A DNA stretch of 44,716 nucleotides from Puniceicoccaceae bacterium (GCA_007117865.1 SKFT01000064.1:1-44716); one strand, 5' to 3'. Positions 1 through 10,303 are shown, numbered from the stretch's first letter. The notes: generated by a model from the sequence alone, not told the origin. Translations and numbers: made by a program.

Positions 1-81
1 CGCATCCAACAACAACCGCTCATGCACCGTCATGCTATAACAATGATAATACGCCTCCCCCTGTATAAATATTCGCTTCAT
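1..81 (-). CDS. N-terminal fragment of a Y1 (IS200-like/RAYT) transposase, running off the left edge
   Basis: Reverse complement of 1-81 reads MKRIFIQGEAYYHCYSMTVHERLLLDA, open to the window edge. It matches the start of the intact transposase at 32622-33608 (MKRIHRYTENAVYHCLSRTVHGERWLDD). Confidence 0.7.
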   Translation of the reverse strand, partial: MKRIFIQGEAYYHCYSMTVHERLLLDA

Positions 82-245
82 AGAAATACTAACATACCAG
101 GTTTATAGTATTGGTGTCAAGTGAAATAAAATCTGATTTTTGGCAGAGAGAGGTAAAGTCTTGACGTGGGGGGAGTGGGACTGCACAAGGTCGCAATTCT
201 GTTTGGTATCCAATTGTTGATGTGGATACCTGAATTTGGATTATT

Positions 246-2714
246 ATGAAAAGTTTGATTATTGCTGAAAAACCCAGTGTTGCCCGCGATTTAGCCCGTG
301 TATTGGGCAAGGTTCCTAAACATTTAAAAGGGGATTATTACGAGAATGATGAGTATGTGATTGCATCAGCGGTGGGTCACTTGGTGGAGCTTTTTATGCC
401 CAACGATATTGATCCCAAGCTAAAGGCTTGGAGTCTTAAAACGCTGCCTATCCTGCCTGAGCGCTTTCAGCTTAAACCCATCGACAAGACCAAGGCCAAG
501 TTTGCCGAACTGAAGCGTCTTTTGCGGCGGTCAGATATCGATAACGTTATTAATGCCTGCGATGCGGGACGAGAGGGTGAGCTTATTTTTGAATATATTT
601 ATGAGTTGTCGGGTTCAAAGTTGCCCAAAAAACGCCTTTGGATGGTGTCGATGACATCGGATGCAATCAAATCGGCATTCCAGCATTTACGGGATGATGC
701 GGAAATGCAGCCCTTGCAGCACGCGGCGCGTTGTCGTTCGGAGTCGGATTGGCTGATTGGTATTAACGGCACCCGAGCTTTGACCAAGCGCATGTTTGGT
801 ATGCAGAATGTGGCAACGGTGGGTCGCGTGCAAACGCCAACGCTGGCTTTGGTGGTTGATCGCGAAGTGGCTATTCGTAATTTTACAAGTCGTCCCTATT
901 GGCGAGTGTGTGTGGATTTTTCAATTGCCTCAGGCAATTATCGAGGAGTTTTTCAAAAGCCTTGCTTCAAGAAAGGTGATGACAGTCATGACCGCGCTGA
1001 TCGTTTGTGGGAAGAAATTGAGGCAAAGGCAGTGGCGGATGCGGTAAGGGGCGGAAATGCTCAGGTAGATGAGCAATGCAAGCGGACGCGCCAGATCGCG
1101 CCGCGTTTGTATGATTTAACGACATTGCAGCGCGAAGCGAATGGTCGATTTGGATTTCCCGCTGGCAAAACTTTGCGTATCGCTCAGGCCTTGTATGAAA
1201 AACACAAGGTGCTGACCTATCCGCGCACCAGCTCGAAGGCATTGCCGGAGGACTACGGTTCAACCGTGCGTGATACGCTGGCAGCTTTCAGTGGCCCCTT
1301 GGAGGGTTATGCCAATAAGATACTTGCCAATAACTGGGTTAAACCCGGTAACAAGCGCATTTTCAATAACGCTGATGTCAGTGATCACTTTGCCATCATT
1401 CCGACCGGCGTTTTCAAATCGTCGTTGAACGAAGATGAAAGTAAATTGTTTGATATGGTGTGTCGGCGTTTTCTGGCGATCTTCTATCCATCCGCCGAGT
1501 ATGATGTTACAACCCGCCTCTCACGGGTTGCGGAGCATGTTTTCAAGACAGAAGGTAAGGTGTTGGTTGAATCCGGTTGGCTGGAAGTGATGGGGCGCAA
1601 TCAAAAGAGCGATGATTTGCCGGCACTTAGCAAGGCGGATGGCGATCCTGCCCGCGCGGATGTGGTCGAAGTGGAGATTGAGAATGAAGCAACCCGTCCC
1701 CCGGCCCGATACACTGAGGCGACGCTTTTGGCTGCGATGGAGACCGCTGGTAAGTTGCTTGAGGATGAAGAATTGGCTGATGCCATGAAAGATTCGGGCT
1801 TGGGCACCCCGGCAACACGGGCGGCAACGATTGATCATTTGTTGAACGAAAAGTATTTATTGCGTGAGGGTAGGGATTTGGCTCCAACGCCAAAGGCGGA
1901 GGAGTTGATTGAGTTTTTGAAAGCCATAGGTGTGGAGACATTGACGAGTCCGTCTATGACGGGCGAATGGGAGCATCGCTTGAGCTTAATGGAGCGGGGC
2001 AAGTTGTCGCGCGAAAGCTTTATGCAGGGCATTAGGTCGCTTACTGAGGAGTTGGTTAAGCGGGCAACGTCTTTTGAGGAAAAAGATGAGGATCTCCGGC
2101 AAACCGAATTTATTTCACCCACTGACGGCAAGCCGATGCTCGATTCCTTGCGTTATTACAAGTCGCAGGATGGTAAGTTGACTGTCAACAAGAACCTCGG
2201 TAATCGCAAGCTGGAGGACGACGAAGTGCAACAGCTTTTGAAAGAGGGACGTATTGGTCCGCTGGATGGTTTCCGATCCAAGAAAGGGCGGGCATTTTCC
2301 GCGATGTTGGTGATTGAAGATGGTAAGGCAAAGTTTGACTTTGGGGGCGATTCGCGCGATGGCGATGAGGAAGTTGATTTATCCGAGTTTCCCGTCATTG
2401 CGAATTGTCCTTTGGATGGGGCTCCAGTTCACGAGACACCCCATGCGTTTGTATGCGCCAACTACAAGTCTGGCAACGAGGGCTGTCCATTCCGCGTTGG
2501 GCGGATTATACTGGGTCGGACCATATCGCAGGAAGAGTTTTTGCAATTGTTGAGGGAAAAGAAAACGCCACTGCTGAAGGGATTCCGTTCCAACCGCACT
2601 AAACGTTTGTTTGATGCGTATTTGGTTTTGGATGAAAAGGGCAAGGTGGGCTTTGAATTTCCGCCGCGGCCACCCCGCAAGATGGCTGCGCGCAAGCAGG
2701 CAAAGGAAAAATGA
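246..2714 (+). CDS. topB: DNA topoisomerase III (type IA)
   Basis: Toprim start MKSLIIAEKPSVARDLARVLG, DAGREGELIF motif, active-site region LTYPRTSS, and two C-terminal topoisomerase repeats (GPLDGFRSKKGRAFSAML and LLKGFRSNRTKRLFDAYL). Confidence 0.93.
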   Translation: MKSLIIAEKPSVARDLARVLGKVPKHLKGDYYENDEYVIASAVGHLVELFMPNDIDPKLKAWSLKTLPILPERFQLKPIDKTKAKFAELKRLLRRSDIDNVINACDAGREGELIFEYIYELSGSKLPKKRLWMVSMTSDAIKSAFQHLRDDAEMQPLQHAARCRSESDWLIGINGTRALTKRMFGMQNVATVGRVQTPTLALVVDREVAIRNFTSRPYWRVCVDFSIASGNYRGVFQKPCFKKGDDSHDRADRLWEEIEAKAVADAVRGGNAQVDEQCKRTRQIAPRLYDLTTLQREANGRFGFPAGKTLRIAQALYEKHKVLTYPRTSSKALPEDYGSTVRDTLAAFSGPLEGYANKILANNWVKPGNKRIFNNADVSDHFAIIPTGVFKSSLNEDESKLFDMVCRRFLAIFYPSAEYDVTTRLSRVAEHVFKTEGKVLVESGWLEVMGRNQKSDDLPALSKADGDPARADVVEVEIENEATRPPARYTEATLLAAMETAGKLLEDEELADAMKDSGLGTPATRAATIDHLLNEKYLLREGRDLAPTPKAEELIEFLKAIGVETLTSPSMTGEWEHRLSLMERGKLSRESFMQGIRSLTEELVKRATSFEEKDEDLRQTEFISPTDGKPMLDSLRYYKSQDGKLTVNKNLGNRKLEDDEVQQLLKEGRIGPLDGFRSKKGRAFSAMLVIEDGKAKFDFGGDSRDGDEEVDLSEFPVIANCPLDGAPVHETPHAFVCANYKSGNEGCPFRVGRIILGRTISQEEFLQLLREKKTPLLKGFRSNRTKRLFDAYLVLDEKGKVGFEFPPRPPRKMAARKQAKEK

Positions 2715-3130
2715 TACGGTCGAGCAGTCAAATTAGGGTTCGCTATGCGGAGACGGACACGATGGGGGTTGCTTATCATGGTAACTATCTGACCTGGTTT
2801 GAGGTGGCGCGGGTTGAGTTGTTTGATGCGCTTGGAGCACCTTACACGGGCTTTGAAAAGGAAGGTTATTTTTTACCGGTATTGTCGGTGGAAGCACGTT
2901 ACCTTCTGCCCGCGCGGTTTGATGACCGTTTGGTGGTTACGGTGATGATGCTGCAAAAACCGCGTGCGCGCATCCAGTTAGACTATATCGTTGAGTGTGG
3001 AGGGAGAAAATTGGCCACCGGTAATACCAGTCACGGTTTTATGGATCTTGCTGGCAAGGCCCTGCGTCCACCGGATCGATTTATTGATTTGATTGAGCGC
3101 GCCTGGTGCGATGTGGACGTTGTGGTTTAA
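2711..3130 (+). CDS. Acyl-CoA thioesterase, YbgC/4HBT family
   Basis: RYAETDTMGVAYHGNYLTWFEVARVE hotdog motif. ATGA overlap with topB. Confidence 0.88.
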   Translation: MIRSSSQIRVRYAETDTMGVAYHGNYLTWFEVARVELFDALGAPYTGFEKEGYFLPVLSVEARYLLPARFDDRLVVTVMMLQKPRARIQLDYIVECGGRKLATGNTSHGFMDLAGKALRPPDRFIDLIERAWCDVDVVV

Positions 3131-3680
3131 ACGCGATGCCCTGTTCGCGCAGTCGGTTTTGATAGGCGCGGGTAATGCTTTTGACGACATCTGGAATGCT
3201 GCGCCCTTCGGTTGAAATGGAAATGCCGACTTGGCGATAAAGGGGTTCTCGTTCCGCCAGGAGCGTGCGGATTTTTTTCTCTTTGTCATCACCGGCAAGG
3301 AGGGGACGATTATTGTTGCGGGAAGTGCGTTCCAATATGGTTTCAAGAGAAGCGAAAAGGCAAAAAACGAGGCCTTTACTGCTGAGTTTTTCAGGCATAC
3401 CCGGCTGGCAAGCCAAACCGCCACCACACGATACAATGGTGCTATGGGGCGGGTGTCCTGATTCAATAAAATCCTGTTCCATTTTTCGAAATACCGGTTC
3501 GCCTTCAACAGCAAAGATTTCTGATATGGATTTATCCTGAATTTTTTCGATAGCGTGGTCAGAGTCAACAAAGGTAAAGCCAAGGTGTTGGGCCAGACGT
3601 TTGCCGATTGCCGATTTGCCCACACCCATGAAGCCAACAAGATAGATGTTAGGTGGTGACTGTTTTGTAGTGGCACTCAT
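3081..3680 (-). CDS. aroK: Shikimate kinase
   Basis: GFMGVGKSAIGKRLA Walker A, VDSDHAIE, SCGGGLA, and RPLL motifs. Confidence 0.92.
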   Translation of the reverse strand: MSATTKQSPPNIYLVGFMGVGKSAIGKRLAQHLGFTFVDSDHAIEKIQDKSISEIFAVEGEPVFRKMEQDFIESGHPPHSTIVSCGGGLACQPGMPEKLSSKGLVFCLFASLETILERTSRNNNRPLLAGDDKEKKIRTLLAEREPLYRQVGISISTEGRSIPDVVKSITRAYQNRLREQGIAFKPQRPHRTRRAQSNQ

Positions 3681-3826
3681 TCAATACGGTTATCTTGTTA
3701 AGTTGTTTGGAGGGCGCCAACCTTTTTTCTTTCATAACGTTAATACGGCTTGCCTCCCGGGTGATTTCCCACAACCCTAGCGGTAACCATTTAATCAGTC
3801 ATCGCCCTAGATCCGTTTATTTCATC

Positions 3827-4891
3827 ATGCCGTTAATTACTAATTTATCCGAACGTCTGAAGCGTCATCCCAAGCGAGTGGTATATCCCGAGGGGAGTGA
3901 TCCGCGTATATTGCAAGCTGCCCGTCAATTTGCCTCGCGCGGCTTGGGGATTCCTATTCTACTGGGTGAGCGGGCTCTGATTAAGGACAATGCCGCCAAG
4001 CTGGATATTCGTCTGGAGGGAATGCGTATTATTGAGCCTCAGCGGAGTGATGACATGGAGCTTTTCATTAAAAAGTTTCAGGGTTTACAGCGTTTTAAGG
4101 GTTTAAAGGAGAAAGCTGCCAAGGAGTATTTGGAAAACACGGGTTATTTTGCTGCGATGATGCTTGCGACCGCACAAACCGATGCGATCGTCTCCGGTGC
4201 TACGCAATCAGCCTCCAGTGCTTTGCGTCCCTTGTTGCAGATTTTGCCCCGGCAGTTGCATGTGGCGACCATTTCGTCGTTAAATATTTTTGATTTGGAG
4301 GATTTGGAAACGGGTAAAGACCGTGAATTGTTCTTGGCGGATTGTGCGGTGGTGCCCGAGCCCAGCGAAGACCAGCTGGCGGATATTGCGATCACAACTG
4401 CAGCGCTCTGTTATCACTTGACGAATGTGCGTCCGCGCGTGGCATTTTTGAGTTACACCTCCAAGAGTGCTAGCAGCAGTAATGCGACTGTTCGCAAAAT
4501 GAAGTCGGCGACGGCCTTGGCTCACCAAAAAGCAAAGGCCTTGGAAATCCCTATGGATATTGACGGCGAGCTCCAAGTGGACGCAGCGTTGGACTTGCGC
4601 ACTGCCGAGCAAAAGGGGGTGGGGGGCGTGGTTGCTGGAAAAGCAAATGTATTGATTTTTCCCGATTTGCACGCCGCCAACATCGCTTCAAAGTTATTGG
4701 ATGTGCTTACCCGAGCGCGCAATTATGGTCCGATCCTCACAGGTTTTGCCAAGCCTGCGGCAGAGATTTCACGGGGTGCATCCGCGCACGATATTTTTGG
4801 CACGAGTGTGATGGTGGCCGCGCAGGCAATCGACCATCAATTACTTTATCCCACATCCGCCGAGGACGATGCAAAAAATCCCCTGCCTTAG
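3827..4891 (+). CDS. pta: Phosphate acetyltransferase (catalytic PTA_PTB domain only)
   Basis: RVVYPEGSDPRILQAA, ADCAVVPEPSEDQLADIAI, DGELQVDAAL, VAGKANVLIFPDLHAANI, YGPILTGFAKPAAEISRGAS. The ORF opens at 3695; the ATG at 3827 is the better start. Confidence 0.93.
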   Translation: MPLITNLSERLKRHPKRVVYPEGSDPRILQAARQFASRGLGIPILLGERALIKDNAAKLDIRLEGMRIIEPQRSDDMELFIKKFQGLQRFKGLKEKAAKEYLENTGYFAAMMLATAQTDAIVSGATQSASSALRPLLQILPRQLHVATISSLNIFDLEDLETGKDRELFLADCAVVPEPSEDQLADIAITTAALCYHLTNVRPRVAFLSYTSKSASSSNATVRKMKSATALAHQKAKALEIPMDIDGELQVDAALDLRTAEQKGVGGVVAGKANVLIFPDLHAANIASKLLDVLTRARNYGPILTGFAKPAAEISRGASAHDIFGTSVMVAAQAIDHQLLYPTSAEDDAKNPLP

Positions 4892-4952
4892 CAACCTGTT
4901 GGGCTGCTAGTCGGGCTTGTTTTTAAGTGGGATTTTTGTTTGGCTGATTGCC

Positions 4953-6143
4953 ATGAACGATAAACAAACCAGCGATAAAGGAATGGAGTCGCTATTAAAG
5001 CGTCCACAGAACCGTACTACCAAGCGAATCTTTATTGCTGCGACGCGGCAGAATGATGGCAAGACAACCACTAGTCTGGCATTATTTTCGGCGCTCAGAA
5101 GCCTTAGCGATAAGGTAGGGTTTATTAAGCCCATTGGGCAGCGATTTATTGAAGTAGACGGCGTCAAGGTGGACGAGGACTCGGTGTTGTTGGATGCTAT
5201 CTTTAACGTGCAAGTGCCGATGGAGGCGATGAGTCCGATTGCGATTGATCCGACATTCACACGTCGTTACCTGGAGAATCCGGACGGATTGGAGGTGTTG
5301 GTCGATCGCCTGTGTCGTGCATTTGACCGTGCCGCCTATGAAAAGGATTATATCATTGTTGAAGGCACTGGGCATGCCGGTGTCGGTTCGGTGTTTGATT
5401 TATCGAATGCCCATGTGGCCAAGCTGTTGGATGCCAAGGTGATTATTGTTGCGGGAGGGGGGATTGGGCGGCCCATTGATGAAATCGCCATTAACAAGGC
5501 ATTGTTTGATCGCATGGGAGTGCCGATTATTGGTGCCTTAATCAACAAGGTCGAGCCCTCCAAGATGGAGACGATTCGAAAGTATTGTGATCTTGCCTTG
5601 CGCCGCATGGGGATCCCTCTGCTGGGTTGCATTCCCAAATACATGGAATTGACCGAACCGAATCTGGCTCAGGTGGTGGATGAAGTTGGAGGACGCTGGC
5701 TTAACGGACGTGCCAATGGCAGCACGGAGCGGATCAAGCGTTTTGTGATGGGAGCTATGACGGCGAAAGGCTTCATTGAATATTTTGAAGAAGGCGTCCT
5801 TATCATTACTCCTGGAGACCGTGAGGACATATTATTTGCGGCCTTGGCGGCAGCAGCGGTTGCTGGAGAAAAGAAGGCATTGTCGGGGATTTTGCTTACG
5901 CGCAATGTTTTGCCGCATCCGAAGGTCATGGACATGATCGCCAAGACTAATATCCCGGTGATTATTTGCAGTGAAGACAGCTATGCGGTTGCCTCGCGTA
6001 TTAATAACATGACGATTAAGACTCAGCCGACTGACACGGACAAGATCCCTATCATCAAATCCATGATTACTGAGAATCTGGATATTGCTACAATTATTGA
6101 TACCTTTTCGCAGGCAGAGACTTTGTCGTCCGGGGATATTTAG
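4953..6143 (+). CDS. BioD-like P-loop ATPase with DRTGG domain (Pta N-terminal-type regulatory protein)
   Basis: FIAATRQNDGKTTTSLALFSAL P-loop, VEGTGHAGVG, GGGIGRPIDEIAINKALF, and ITPGDREDILFAAL DRTGG-type motif. It directly follows pta. Confidence 0.85.
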   Translation: MNDKQTSDKGMESLLKRPQNRTTKRIFIAATRQNDGKTTTSLALFSALRSLSDKVGFIKPIGQRFIEVDGVKVDEDSVLLDAIFNVQVPMEAMSPIAIDPTFTRRYLENPDGLEVLVDRLCRAFDRAAYEKDYIIVEGTGHAGVGSVFDLSNAHVAKLLDAKVIIVAGGGIGRPIDEIAINKALFDRMGVPIIGALINKVEPSKMETIRKYCDLALRRMGIPLLGCIPKYMELTEPNLAQVVDEVGGRWLNGRANGSTERIKRFVMGAMTAKGFIEYFEEGVLIITPGDREDILFAALAAAAVAGEKKALSGILLTRNVLPHPKVMDMIAKTNIPVIICSEDSYAVASRINNMTIKTQPTDTDKIPIIKSMITENLDIATIIDTFSQAETLSSGDI

Positions 6144-6220
6144 GGGAAATCGTTGCTTGTGGATCTTGCGTCACATTCTACTTGTCGGATGGGTGGAGTC
6201 CGTTCAGGATTGATGGTAAG

Positions 6221-7807
6221 ATGATGTTCTTCGCGTTATTTGGTGGTATTGGGCTGTTTCTGTTGGGCATGATATTGCTGACGGAAGGTTTAAAAGCCTT
6301 TGCAGGCGATGCCTTGCGACAAGCATTGCTGCGTTTTACCGGACGTCCTGTGACGGCCTTTTGTTCGGGTGCGGCTGTTACTGCACTGGTGCAATCTTCC
6401 AGTGCCACCACACTGGCAACGATTGGTTTTGTCAGTGCTGGTTTGTTGGGGTTCAGTCAGGCGGTGGGGATTGTTTTTGGCGCCAGCCTTGGAACGACCA
6501 GCACTGGTTGGATCGTTTCGACGGTCGGACTCAAGTTTAGCGTCGGTGGTTTGGCATTGCCTTTGACGGGTTTGGGGGCCTTTATGCGTTTGCTGGGGCG
6601 GGGGAGGATTCCCTCGCTGGGTTTGGCTTTGGCGGGGTTTGGGCTCATTTTTATTGGTATTGATACCCTACAGGAAGGCATGGCGGCTTTTGCCGAGGCA
6701 TTCGATCTATCGCGTATTCCCTACCGTGGGTTTTGGGGACATTTTTTGCTGTTGCTGATCGGCTTGTTGATGACGGTGGTTATGCAGAGTTCCAGCGCGG
6801 CAGTAGCAACCACACTTGCTGCGTTGCATAGTGGTGCAATTGTTTTTGAGCAAGCGGCTTCTTTGGTGATTGGGCAGGCTATTGGCACCACGGTAACGGC
6901 GGGACTGGCAGCGATTGGTGCGACCATTGCCGCCAAGCGAACGGCGTTGGCGCACATCATTTTCAATTTTGTTACGGGATTGATTGCGTTGGTCTTATTG
7001 CCGTTTTTCCTCTGGCTTATCGAAAATTTTCTGGTTGCCGAGGGAGAGATGCCCGGAGCCACAGCGTTAGCGGCGTTTCACACGCTTTTTATTGCGACTG
7101 GAGTTATTGTTTTTCTGCCGATGATAGGTCCTTTTGCGCGTTGGATTGAACGTTTGTTGCCCGATCGCGGTGGCAAATTGACGCGGTTTTTGGACCGCTC
7201 ACTATTGGAGGTGCCAGCAGTCGCGCAAGAGGCAGCAGCGCGCGCCTTGCGGGACCTAATTGGTTCGGTGGTGGATGGTTTGCGCCACGCGCTTGGCGGT
7301 GGAGTGGACGATGGCGCATCGGTATCGACACCGAACATGCATGAAGTGAGTGAAATCCGTTCATTTATTTCCGCTATACCGGTGGACGATGCGCCAGGTT
7401 CCAGTGCGGTTGCGCGGCGGGTGAATTTAATGCATGCTATGGATCATGTTAGCCAGATTATTGAAGAGCAAATGCCCTTGCGTCCCTTGGCTGTTGGTTT
7501 TGACAAAGATGCGCAGTTGGAATTGATAGTTGAGCTGTCCCGATCCGCAGTTGAACACTTTGAAGAATTGCTCGAAAGCAATGAGGCGGAGGATTTGGAT
7601 CGTGTCGGTCGAGTTGCTGCTTTGTTGGCCGAGAGCCGGCGCAAGAGTCGACAACAGTTGCTTGAGTCGGCTTCCATGGGGCAACGCGATTCACAGGCGG
7701 CACTGGCTCTGTTGGACCGAATTCGTAGTATTGATTCTACGGTCTACCATTTATGGCGGGCACTGGAACACCTGCAACCATTGTTAAGCCAGTCGCCTCA
7801 GCGTTGA
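6221..7807 (+). CDS. Na/Pi cotransporter family protein with C-terminal PhoU-like region
   Basis: Two QSSSA repeats (LVQSSSATTLATIGFV and VMQSSSAAVATTLA), GQAIGTTVTA, and a helical C-terminal region. The ORF opens at a TTG (6182); the ATG at 6221 (MMFFALFGGIGLFLLGM) is preferred. Confidence 0.9.
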   Translation: MMFFALFGGIGLFLLGMILLTEGLKAFAGDALRQALLRFTGRPVTAFCSGAAVTALVQSSSATTLATIGFVSAGLLGFSQAVGIVFGASLGTTSTGWIVSTVGLKFSVGGLALPLTGLGAFMRLLGRGRIPSLGLALAGFGLIFIGIDTLQEGMAAFAEAFDLSRIPYRGFWGHFLLLLIGLLMTVVMQSSSAAVATTLAALHSGAIVFEQAASLVIGQAIGTTVTAGLAAIGATIAAKRTALAHIIFNFVTGLIALVLLPFFLWLIENFLVAEGEMPGATALAAFHTLFIATGVIVFLPMIGPFARWIERLLPDRGGKLTRFLDRSLLEVPAVAQEAAARALRDLIGSVVDGLRHALGGGVDDGASVSTPNMHEVSEIRSFISAIPVDDAPGSSAVARRVNLMHAMDHVSQIIEEQMPLRPLAVGFDKDAQLELIVELSRSAVEHFEELLESNEAEDLDRVGRVAALLAESRRKSRQQLLESASMGQRDSQAALALLDRIRSIDSTVYHLWRALEHLQPLLSQSPQR

Positions 7808-7888
7808 AAAGTATGGCGATGTCCATTGCATTCACCTTCAGTTGCTTTCTGCTCGCTCTTTTTTGAGGAGTGTATTGAATCAGATGGA

Positions 7889-8644
7889 ATGAAAGTAAGT
7901 AAACTATTACTTGGGGTCAATGTCGATCACTGTGCCACTTTGCGGCAGGCTCGTTATCGTGGTGTTGACCGTGAGTCGGGTTTGGCGGTGGAGCCGGATC
8001 CGGTGTTTTTTGCGCAGCTGGCCGAGCAAGCGGGTGCGGATGGGATTACCATGCACCTGCGTGAAGACCGCCGCCACGTTCAGGAGGCGGATGTGAGACG
8101 GGCGCGAGCAGTTCTTGCCACTCGCTTGAATCTCGAAATTGCCTGTACGGTTGAGATGACGCAATTTGCGCTGGATTTGATGCCCGAGGCCGTCTGCCTG
8201 GTTCCGGAAGACCGCCAAGAGGTAACCACCGAGGGGGGATTGGATGTGGTTGGGCAGCGCGAGCGAATCCAAACCGTTACTCGCGCAGTGAAAGCGGCTG
8301 GAATTGAGGTAAGTTTATTTATTGATCCCGATACGGTCTCGATCGAAACAGCAGCGGCAATCGGTGTGCCTGTGGTAGAGCTACACACCGGTGCTTTTGC
8401 CAACGCTTTTCACGGGCGGGATTGCAACAAGGAGCTGGAACGGTTGTTGCGCGGTGCGGAAAAGGCCCATTCGCTTGGCTTGATTGTCAATATGGGACAC
8501 GGCATCAATTATCAAAATATTCGCTTGATTCGCAGCATCCCACACCTGCATGAATTAAACATCGGTCACACGATTTTAAGTCGTGCCATGTTTACGGGTG
8601 TGACTGAAGCCGTGCGTGAAATGAAAGCCTTAATGAATCCCTAA
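7889..8644 (+). CDS. pdxJ: Pyridoxine 5'-phosphate synthase
   Basis: LGVNVDHCATLRQARY, GADGITMHLREDRRHV, ELHTGAFA, GHGINYQN. Confidence 0.95.
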   Translation: MKVSKLLLGVNVDHCATLRQARYRGVDRESGLAVEPDPVFFAQLAEQAGADGITMHLREDRRHVQEADVRRARAVLATRLNLEIACTVEMTQFALDLMPEAVCLVPEDRQEVTTEGGLDVVGQRERIQTVTRAVKAAGIEVSLFIDPDTVSIETAAAIGVPVVELHTGAFANAFHGRDCNKELERLLRGAEKAHSLGLIVNMGHGINYQNIRLIRSIPHLHELNIGHTILSRAMFTGVTEAVREMKALMNP

Positions 8645-8656
8645 TTACCCACGACC

Positions 8657-10255
8657 ATGCCCGATACCGATCGCTATGCTCACCCTGTTTTATCATTGCC
8701 TGATGCCCGTGCGTTAGAGGCTGAGTTGTTAAAGGACGATGCTACCGCATGGGCGGCAATGAAGCGTGCCGGTGCGGCAATTGCCGACTGGTTACCAAAG
8801 GATTATTCCGAGGTGAGGCCGTTTCCGGATAATGCCAGGGTGCTGATTTTGTTAGGCAAAGGTGCTAATGGCGGTGATGCCTGCATCGCCATCAATTGCT
8901 TGCGCGAGCGTTACCCAAAAATTGACATCACGGTTGCTATGGTAGAAGCAGAGACGCAAATGCGGCCTCTGGCCATGCGTGCCTGGCAGGCCTTGCGTGA
9001 TTCTGGAGAGGTTCACGTCCTTGGCGGCAAGGATACGGTGTGGGATCTTGGACAATGGCAGGAAGCACTTAAGGAAGCTGGTGGGGTTAAGGGTTGGGAT
9101 ATTTGTTTGGACGGTTTGTTGGGGATGTCTTTTCAGCCGCCTTTGCGGGAGTCACATGCCGCCTTGATTGATGCGGCTAATGACTATCCTCATGTGGTGA
9201 TGCGGGCAACGGTGGATTTGCCCAGTGGCTACTTGCAGGAGGATCAGGGGTATCATGTCTTTCAGGCGGATTTTACCTACGCGACGGGTTCCCTTAAAGT
9301 GAGCCGGTTGCTGACAGAGGGGCCTTGCGGGCGCATGCGCTATTGTGATCTTGGATTTTTTGATAATGGCAGCAAAGTTCCTCAAAGCAAAAAAGTAGCT
9401 GTGTTGACAGATAGCGTAATGGAATGGTTGCGCTGTTTTCGTGCCCCCGGCTCGAATAAACGTACCTTTGGTCATTTATTTGTCATTGGCGGATCTGCTT
9501 ACATGCCCGGTGCTTTGATGATGTCGGTGCAAGCCGCACTCCGTAGTGGCGCTGGCCTGGTCACTGCCTTTGCTCCGGTTTCTGTTGCCGAGGGAATTGC
9601 TGCGCAGCTTCCCGAGGCAATGTGGATTCCATGGCCGGAGACCTCCAATGGTACACTGTCGCCGCGGGCGATGTCGTTGTTTTTTGACCGTGCTGAGCGT
9701 GCTGATGCGGTTTTGATCGGACCGGGTTTGGGTGCGGACCGTTTCACCCGCATGATTGCGCAGGAATTACTACAACGCTACCACGGTCCTATTTTATTGG
9801 ATGCCGATGCGCTTTATCCTGAAGTGGTGGATGTGCTCTCGCGGCGGAATTCCAACGCGGGCCCAGTCGTCTTAACCCCCCACCACGGTGAGTTTCAGCG
9901 CCTTGTAAAAGAGTTACCAAGATTGGAATATCAGGATGGCCTGCTGGCTTATGCGCAAAAGCACAATGTTTCGGTAATCCTAAAGGGATCGCGGACGCTG
10001 ATCGCCTCGCAAGGGAAGTTGCTTTGCAATCTTTACGGCGGACCTGTTTTGTCGCGCGGTGGCAGCGGCGATATTCTTGCTGGAATACTGGCCGGCTTAT
10101 TAGCCAGGCGTCATGAGCCATTGATGGAAACCCTTGCATCCGGGGTTTTCTGGCATTCGCGTGCTGCCGAAATACTGGCCCGTGAGAAGGGGCAGGTTTG
10201 TGTTCAAACCTCTGATTTAATGCAATATATGGGACCCGCTTTAAGGAGCCTCTAG
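8657..10255 (+). CDS. nnr: Bifunctional NAD(P)H-hydrate repair enzyme (epimerase plus ADP-dependent dehydratase)
   Basis: N-terminal YjeF_N-like region (ILLGKGANGGDACIA) and C-terminal carbohydrate-kinase-like region (LIGPGLGAD, LTPHHGEFQRL, SRGGSGDILAGILAGLLA). Confidence 0.9.
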   Translation: MPDTDRYAHPVLSLPDARALEAELLKDDATAWAAMKRAGAAIADWLPKDYSEVRPFPDNARVLILLGKGANGGDACIAINCLRERYPKIDITVAMVEAETQMRPLAMRAWQALRDSGEVHVLGGKDTVWDLGQWQEALKEAGGVKGWDICLDGLLGMSFQPPLRESHAALIDAANDYPHVVMRATVDLPSGYLQEDQGYHVFQADFTYATGSLKVSRLLTEGPCGRMRYCDLGFFDNGSKVPQSKKVAVLTDSVMEWLRCFRAPGSNKRTFGHLFVIGGSAYMPGALMMSVQAALRSGAGLVTAFAPVSVAEGIAAQLPEAMWIPWPETSNGTLSPRAMSLFFDRAERADAVLIGPGLGADRFTRMIAQELLQRYHGPILLDADALYPEVVDVLSRRNSNAGPVVLTPHHGEFQRLVKELPRLEYQDGLLAYAQKHNVSVILKGSRTLIASQGKLLCNLYGGPVLSRGGSGDILAGILAGLLARRHEPLMETLASGVFWHSRAAEILAREKGQVCVQTSDLMQYMGPALRSL

Positions 10256-10303
10256 CTTCAGCGTCAAATGATTGATCCATATGGGTTCAGTCACTTGCTT
10301 TGA

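Noticed and set aside
2978-3676. 232-aa minus-strand ORF
   Set aside because: Overlaps aroK in another frame on the same strand; aroK has all family motifs.
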